The translations under genes were made by a program, and so were the position numbers. DNA of 43,084 bases from Bacillota bacterium (lineage in GTDB: Bacteria; Bacillota; Clostridia; Peptostreptococcales; Anaerovoracaceae): the NCBI GenBank assembly GCA_017522185.1, contig JAFWZZ010000026.1:1-43084 (forward strand), given 5' to 3'. The notes under the pieces were generated by a model. The model searched no databases and was not told the DNA's origin. It worked only from the letters and a program-made list of their open reading frames with translations. Shown one piece after another: positions 40,101 to 43,084 of this stretch. Numbering within the stretch: position 1 is the first letter of the stretch; the number at the start of each line of letters is the position of its first letter.

Positions 40101-41716
40101 GCAGCACCTTCGTTCACTGCACGCCTTTCGTTTCGAGCACCGCCTAAGCTCATTAGTCCACCATTGCTGCCATCCAACCAGACGTTATAAGTCTGTGCAG
40201 GTTTTGTGGCTCTTGCAAGGAAAAAGACATTATTACTGCTTGCATTTTCGATGCTCTCAAATTTGCTGTTATCACTCTTTAGTTGTGCATATCTGCTTCC
40301 ATATAAGCTTCTAATTTTCAGCCCGCGTTCTCCGCGACTGTTAGTTCCGGCTTCTTCAAGTCTGGAAGCAGTCTTATCATCTGAGCTTGCATGGGTAACT
40401 GCCGTACTGTAGCCAGAAGGATAGACTCGTCTGTTGTCCGATACATTGAGTATCAGCCACTCTCCACTACCTCCACTAACTTTCCACTTCAGAGCATCCA
40501 GACTTCCTGCCGCAGCATTGGTAGTAACCTGTCCAGTTTCTGAAACAAAAACTTCTACTGCATTTCCCTGATTGTTCATAGCGTAATACCGGCCATCGGA
40601 AGCTTGCATATAGAAAATATATGTATCATTTGTAGAAAAACTATTCGTATAGCTTATAGACTGTCCTAATACATTTGCACCTGCCCTTGGTGCTGTAGCA
40701 AAGAACATTGGCAGCTGACTTTCATTTTCCTGCTCTTCGGGCTCTTCTCCCTGTTCTTCGTCTTGTACCTCCTGCTCCTCAGACTGTTGCTCTTCAAATT
40801 GTTCCGTTTGCTGATCCTCAGTGTTTTTTTCCGTAGAATCTCCATTTTCCTGCTGTTCTTCCAGGCCTACCATTACGTCTTCTATAGCATCTGTGTTAAC
40901 AAGACCATAGCCCAAAATATTGGATTCCTCTGGTGTATAAGCAATGATTTCTACCTTCTGATTTGGCGTATCCCCTTCAATAACATCGATAGAAACTAAA
41001 GTTTTCTCTTCGCGAAGCGTTGCCTTTGTAATAATGCCTACGCGATCCGCATGATTATCCCCTGTTGTTTCCAAAAAGACAATATCGCCTTCTTTTGGTA
41101 TATACTCCAGCCCTGCCTGCTGATACAAACCTGCCTCTTCGTAGGCTCTCTGCATTTCACTACTGCTATCATTTCTTGGGGCATATTCCTCCGCAATCCC
41201 TGCATAATGCAAGCAGAAAGAGACAAACATTGCATCCCAGTTTCCATATGGATTTTCTCTCCATATACCGTATCGGGTCGCTCCTTGAACCAAACCGTCA
41301 TCATTTGTGCGGGTTACCGTATCACTTTCTTTATAATCCAGCTGGCTCTTCGCAACCGCTAACAACTTCTCTAAAGGTGTTCCTGACAAGTCTGCCGGAA
41401 GCGTTGCTTCCCATTCCTCAGCGGTTTCTACAAGAATTTCTTCTGTTTCAAAGCACTGGATTTCATCGTGAAGATGTTCTTCGATGCCACAAATCGGCAC
41501 TTGATTCTCTGTGCTTTCATAACAGCTTTCTATATGCTGGTGTTCTTCCAGTCCACAAATCGGATTTGCTTCACTGGTTATCGCTGGCAATATCAATGCA
41601 TAGGTTGTACAGAATACGACAATTGCCGCTAAAATAATAACTATTCTCTGTCGTTTTTTATCTTTTAGTCTCCGCATTGCAAAAACTTCTGCTTGATATT
41701 GCAACCGTCGTCTCAT
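37175..41716 (-). CDS. Giant pilus tip adhesin (CHAP-like, fibro-slime, Cna-B, LPATG)
   Basis: A 1513-residue protein. In order: membrane/signal segment (about 24-47); two ICGxEEHxH...C repeats (53-65, 75-88), probably metal-binding; a CHAP-like domain (about 115-280) in which the usual catalytic Cys position reads WDAMF (Asp161), with Cys168 and His222 nearby; a Gln/Glu linker; a beta-rich domain (ASDGRYYAMNNQGNAV); an InlB-repeat-like part; a fibro-slime domain (FQFSGDDDVWILIDGNLVLD); a SpaA domain; two Cna-B domains flanking a second beta-rich domain; and LPATG (1472-1476). It is probably the adhesive pilus tip. AGGAGG precedes the start. Confidence 0.9.
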   Translation of the reverse strand: MRRRLQYQAEVFAMRRLKDKKRQRIVIILAAIVVFCTTYALILPAITSEANPICGLEEHQHIESCYESTENQVPICGIEEHLHDEIQCFETEEILVETAEEWEATLPADLSGTPLEKLLAVAKSQLDYKESDTVTRTNDDGLVQGATRYGIWRENPYGNWDAMFVSFCLHYAGIAEEYAPRNDSSSEMQRAYEEAGLYQQAGLEYIPKEGDIVFLETTGDNHADRVGIITKATLREEKTLVSIDVIEGDTPNQKVEIIAYTPEESNILGYGLVNTDAIEDVMVGLEEQQENGDSTEKNTEDQQTEQFEEQQSEEQEVQDEEQGEEPEEQENESQLPMFFATAPRAGANVLGQSISYTNSFSTNDTYIFYMQASDGRYYAMNNQGNAVEVFVSETGQVTTNAAAGSLDALKWKVSGGSGEWLILNVSDNRRVYPSGYSTAVTHASSDDKTASRLEEAGTNSRGERGLKIRSLYGSRYAQLKSDNSKFESIENASSNNVFFLARATKPAQTYNVWLDGSNGGLMSLGGARNERRAVNEGAAFILPTAWDSPSKYDYTLRGWYDVKNGKYYAPGSEVTITEDLVFYADWRATSYDVGVYNVDVADTVSTKDFITTKVFDYGVLFNVMSTDATNVNISDSSHSETWTLRNSGKVKYDNAATLNYIFRDWDGNGRISYPSSTNDQNTSHDDVTSGLHYKELEEILFNTDNSYNPETGEGIIGKEYLGTGDHLFQLMTDPNSEHYGYYYYDSSLNAASYNQKDERFYVYEYLARTSDSANSSGTGVGKYSDFVPLNSPYVNTNGKDVITYKYDGVNSEYVRRDHYTYDAKYNGSGSATNHVATNFWFGMRTDVNFYLPEAPGTRDASGNYGNQDVYGKDMHFQFSGDDDVWILIDGNLVLDIGGIHGVQSGDINFATGVVTVDGKQTGSVSGIDSGEHVLTILYLERGSSQSNCAIYFNLAPRFGLNLQKEDVLTQEALNGAQFTFYRDEACTIPAELWTSKESHNNGDPAISTVTVEKGKATIWGFGAGNTYYIKETKPPDADEYSRPNGIICLSLDKRGVASYSVKIIDEAEQAVSQGFTVHGFRIDEETQQAYIVATNAPEWVEETTSIEVTKKWADNKNHEGEVVTVYLTVTDSDGTVRRLREIQLSEENDWKYVWTNMPKYAEDGVTPIQYGVEEGYTEGYHGTIRRVETVDLKNTHWQDATSLEAGKTYLLKTSSGYLASKGSSINQFEWLDEEEAKSSNLAIWAVSSVNGGMKLTNGAGQSMTYNHSAWSSSNRYIYPMAGTSNNQTIVISEVNGGVRLSYKNGSQYYFTGIKSDGRGSVGTSTGSALTFNPKVMVEESTSVAVENFVYEVTNTPLKDETSLKVYKSWNLGITEATKAIYEQEKVTMKLLANGKDTGRTVTLSLKNNWQDTFRGLPYTDEAGNVIAYTVEESWNTQDWIPSYGEVKIIPGNPDTYEVTVINDYRWGFVHELPATGGTGTYLYTIGGLIMILFAGFGLLYRYQYSMKERRLSK

Positions 41717-41767
41717 GCCTATACACCTCCTTCCCTGCGAGTTTTCTCTTCTATTTACTCCATTATA

Positions 41768-42355
41768 TTAGAGTGTGCATAACTTTGTAAGAGGCCACAC
41801 CCTGATTACAATTTTCCCGACTACTTGTTCTTCCGATATGCATCCAATAATCGTATTTCTGGAGTCTAAGGACGTATCACGATGATCTCCTAAGCAGAAA
41901 ATCTGCTCATCTGGCACCTGATACGGCAATGTAATATTACAATCTCCAAAGTCCTTATTTGTTACATATGGTTCGTCTAACAATTCATCATTGACATATA
42001 CGTTGCCGTATTCGTCAATATTGACCCATTCTCCCGGGCCGGCGATAAAACGTTTTACCAGAAGCTTGTTCCCAATATAAAAACACACCAAATCGCCTTT
42101 CTCAAAATCTGCTCCCTTTACAGATACAACAATTTCCCCTTCTTCCAAAGTAGGTGTCATTGATGAACCGTAAATTTGTAATACGGGCATCCAGATGGTT
42201 GCTACTAACACTGCTACAGCAGCTACCACAATCAGTAAATAAATGGTACTTCGCAATACGCCTGCATAGCTCCGTTTGTAATTCTCTCGGTATAACTCTT
42301 CTTTTATTTCACTTATACTAGGGAGTCTTAATTCTGGTTTTTCCTTCGTCTTCAT
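41768..42355 (-). CDS. Signal peptidase I of the pilus locus
   Basis: A 195-residue S26 peptidase with one membrane segment (about 36-58), nucleophile Ser65 (GSSMTPTL), general-base Lys101 (LLVKRFIAGPGE) and the C-terminal box CLGDHRDTSLDSR. Dedicated signal peptidases are known in Gram-positive pilus islands, where they help pilin export and assembly. The ATGA overlap with the coiled-coil gene shows tight coupling. Confidence 0.93.
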   Translation of the reverse strand: MKTKEKPELRLPSISEIKEELYRENYKRSYAGVLRSTIYLLIVVAAVAVLVATIWMPVLQIYGSSMTPTLEEGEIVVSVKGADFEKGDLVCFYIGNKLLVKRFIAGPGEWVNIDEYGNVYVNDELLDEPYVTNKDFGDCNITLPYQVPDEQIFCLGDHRDTSLDSRNTIIGCISEEQVVGKIVIRVWPLTKLCTL

Positions 42356-42756
42356 TCTTTCTCCAGTTTTTTCGCCTTCCGCTTCATTTCCTCATAATAA
42401 GCATCCGCTTCCTTATGTTTTCTCATAGAATAAAGGTTCGCCTGTGAAATGATAGCGTAAGATTTTCTCTGTGATTCTGTAACACTATGCAGAGCAGAAT
42501 CTTCAGCCTGTATCGCCTTCTTCTCGATGCTTTCCACGTATAAACGGGCTGCCTCTTCCGCAGCACTAAAAATGCCGCTTAACTGTAGTGAAGCTTCGGC
42601 AATAGAGCCGGTCTTCTGCATCACAATCTCGCGGTTATCTAATTCCCTTTTAACCGTTTCTAATTCCCGTTCTAGTCGTTCAATTTCTTCTGCCTGCATC
42701 AGTAGTATTTCAAGTAATTCTTTTCGATTTAATTTTTTTAAGTCTTTATTCGCCAT
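42352..42756 (-). CDS. Coiled-coil protein heading the pilus operon
   Basis: A 134-residue cytoplasmic protein, almost wholly helical: a heptad-rich part (LLMQAEEIERLERELETVKRE, about 18-38), a middle segment and a basic C-terminus (MKRKAKKLEKE). It has no membrane segment. Proteins starting MANKDLKKLNRKELLEIL occur at the head of comparable Clostridia pilus loci as I remember them; a scaffold or placement role, somewhat like DivIVA, is only a guess. It has an AAGGAG site. Confidence 0.75.
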   Translation of the reverse strand: MANKDLKKLNRKELLEILLMQAEEIERLERELETVKRELDNREIVMQKTGSIAEASLQLSGIFSAAEEAARLYVESIEKKAIQAEDSALHSVTESQRKSYAIISQANLYSMRKHKEADAYYEEMKRKAKKLEKE

Positions 42757-42823
42757 AAAAACTCCTTAAATTATGAATACGTATCATATATCCGTCCTAA
42801 AAGGACAGACCGCCCTATATTCT

Positions 42824-42851
42824 ATTATACTACTATCAGATATTTCGTCAA
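42824..42851 (-). promoter_or_regulatory. Pilus operon promoter
   Basis: Minus-strand TTGACG (42846-42851) and TATAAT (42824-42829) with a 16-bp spacer. The untranslated leader of about 60 nt includes a small hairpin, GTCC/GGAC at 42793-42806. Confidence 0.75.
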
Positions 42852-42869
42852 GAAGTTCACTTTTGTGAC

Positions 42870-42906
42870 AAAAATAAAAAAAAGACCCGGGATTTATTCC
42901 CGAGTC
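42870..42906 (-). terminator. rpmE terminator
   Basis: On the minus strand GACTCGGGA pairs with TCCCGGGTC (42884-42906), followed by a T-run. Confidence 0.88.
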
Positions 42907-42944
42907 CAAATTTCTTTTGATTATATAGGCTTTGCAGCAAATCT

Positions 42945-43084
42945 TTACAGACCGTACTTGTTCTTGAACTTTTCAACACGACCGCCACGGTTGATGAATT
43001 TCTGCTGACCTGTAAAGAACGGATGACATGCTGAGCAAACATCTAATCTCAGTTCTTCTTTTGTAGATCTAGTAACAAAAGAAT
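42945..43084 (-). CDS. rpmE: 50S ribosomal protein L31, C-terminal part
   Basis: The minus-strand frame ending with TAA at 42945-42947 reads [20 protein letters not shown] and then [20 protein letters not shown]. This is the C-terminal two-thirds of L31 with a CxxC zinc pair (CSAC). The N-terminus, with any further Cys, lies beyond the window edge. Confidence 0.95.
   Translation of the reverse strand, partial: SFVTRSTKEELRLDVCSACHPFFTGQQKFINRGGRVEKFKNKYGL

Noticed and set aside
42857-43042. 61-codon minus-strand frame at the right edge
   Set aside because: It is out of frame with the clear L31 sequence on the same strand and crosses the rpmE terminator.

Overview
The window looks like a chromosome segment of a low-to-mid GC, Gram-positive anaerobe of the class Clostridia, probably a gut or oral species; I cannot name the genus from sequence alone. 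The reasons are strong AGGAGG ribosome binding sites, LPXTG/sortase pili, the rplM-rpsI and prfA-sua5-rpiB-upp-tyrS gene orders, a YaaA/BCP/Cdd cluster, and a mobilizable element in a tRNA-Lys gene.

Region 1 (about 1-8594) is an integrated mobilizable element of about 8 kb at tRNA-Lys(CUU). From right to left it holds a tyrosine integrase with its arm-type sites, an XRE repressor divergent from an excisionase-like gene with two matching operators, a RepA-like AAA ATPase, two small accessory genes, a probable oriT, a MobA/MobL relaxase gene broken by one in-frame TGA, and a cargo operon. The cargo encodes a secreted acidic/hydrophobic protein, a two-TM peptide and a membrane-anchored subtilase. 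Two copies of a structured repeat of about 150 bp with tRNA-Lys 3'-end-like termini lie at or near the element ends.

Region 2 (8594-24750) is mostly metabolic and envelope genes. They include a TIM-barrel protein, a TSCPD protein with a CDF cation exporter, and an EcsC-like protein. A PD-(D/E)XK-like gene is translationally coupled to a LUD-domain gene, and this pair is bracketed by two intergenic arrays of sites phased at exactly 30 and 50 bp. After these come a radical SAM gene with two MFS transporters, a thioredoxin-CcdA-TlpA redox operon, a six-cysteine FTR-beta-like mini-protein coupled to a surface protein with an APETGD sorting signal, the membrane protein-cdd-bcp-yaaA operon, and an ECF sigma factor with a membrane-bound DUF4367-like partner.

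Region 3 (24750-32800) is housekeeping: rplM-rpsI with a structured leader, ridA, a DUF1097 membrane protein, tyrS, upp, rpiB, sua5-type and prfA. An Rpn-family nuclease gene sits immediately downstream of tyrS, flanked by a 36-bp duplication of the tyrS 3' end. Two homologous, foldable elements of about 108 bp lie between upp and tyrS and between prfA and sua5.

Region 4 (32830-42830) is a complete sortase-assembled pilus operon. It has one promoter, then a coiled-coil protein, signal peptidase I, a 1513-residue tip adhesin, the major pilin, a class C sortase, a minor pilin and a second sortase, mostly joined by ATGA overlaps. The window ends in the ribosomal protein L31 gene.

The strongest candidates for undescribed biology are the phased 8-unit arrays at 12014-12356 and 13887-14250, the tRNA-Lys-like structured repeats, the paired intercistronic palindromes, and the subtilase/secreted-protein cargo cassette.
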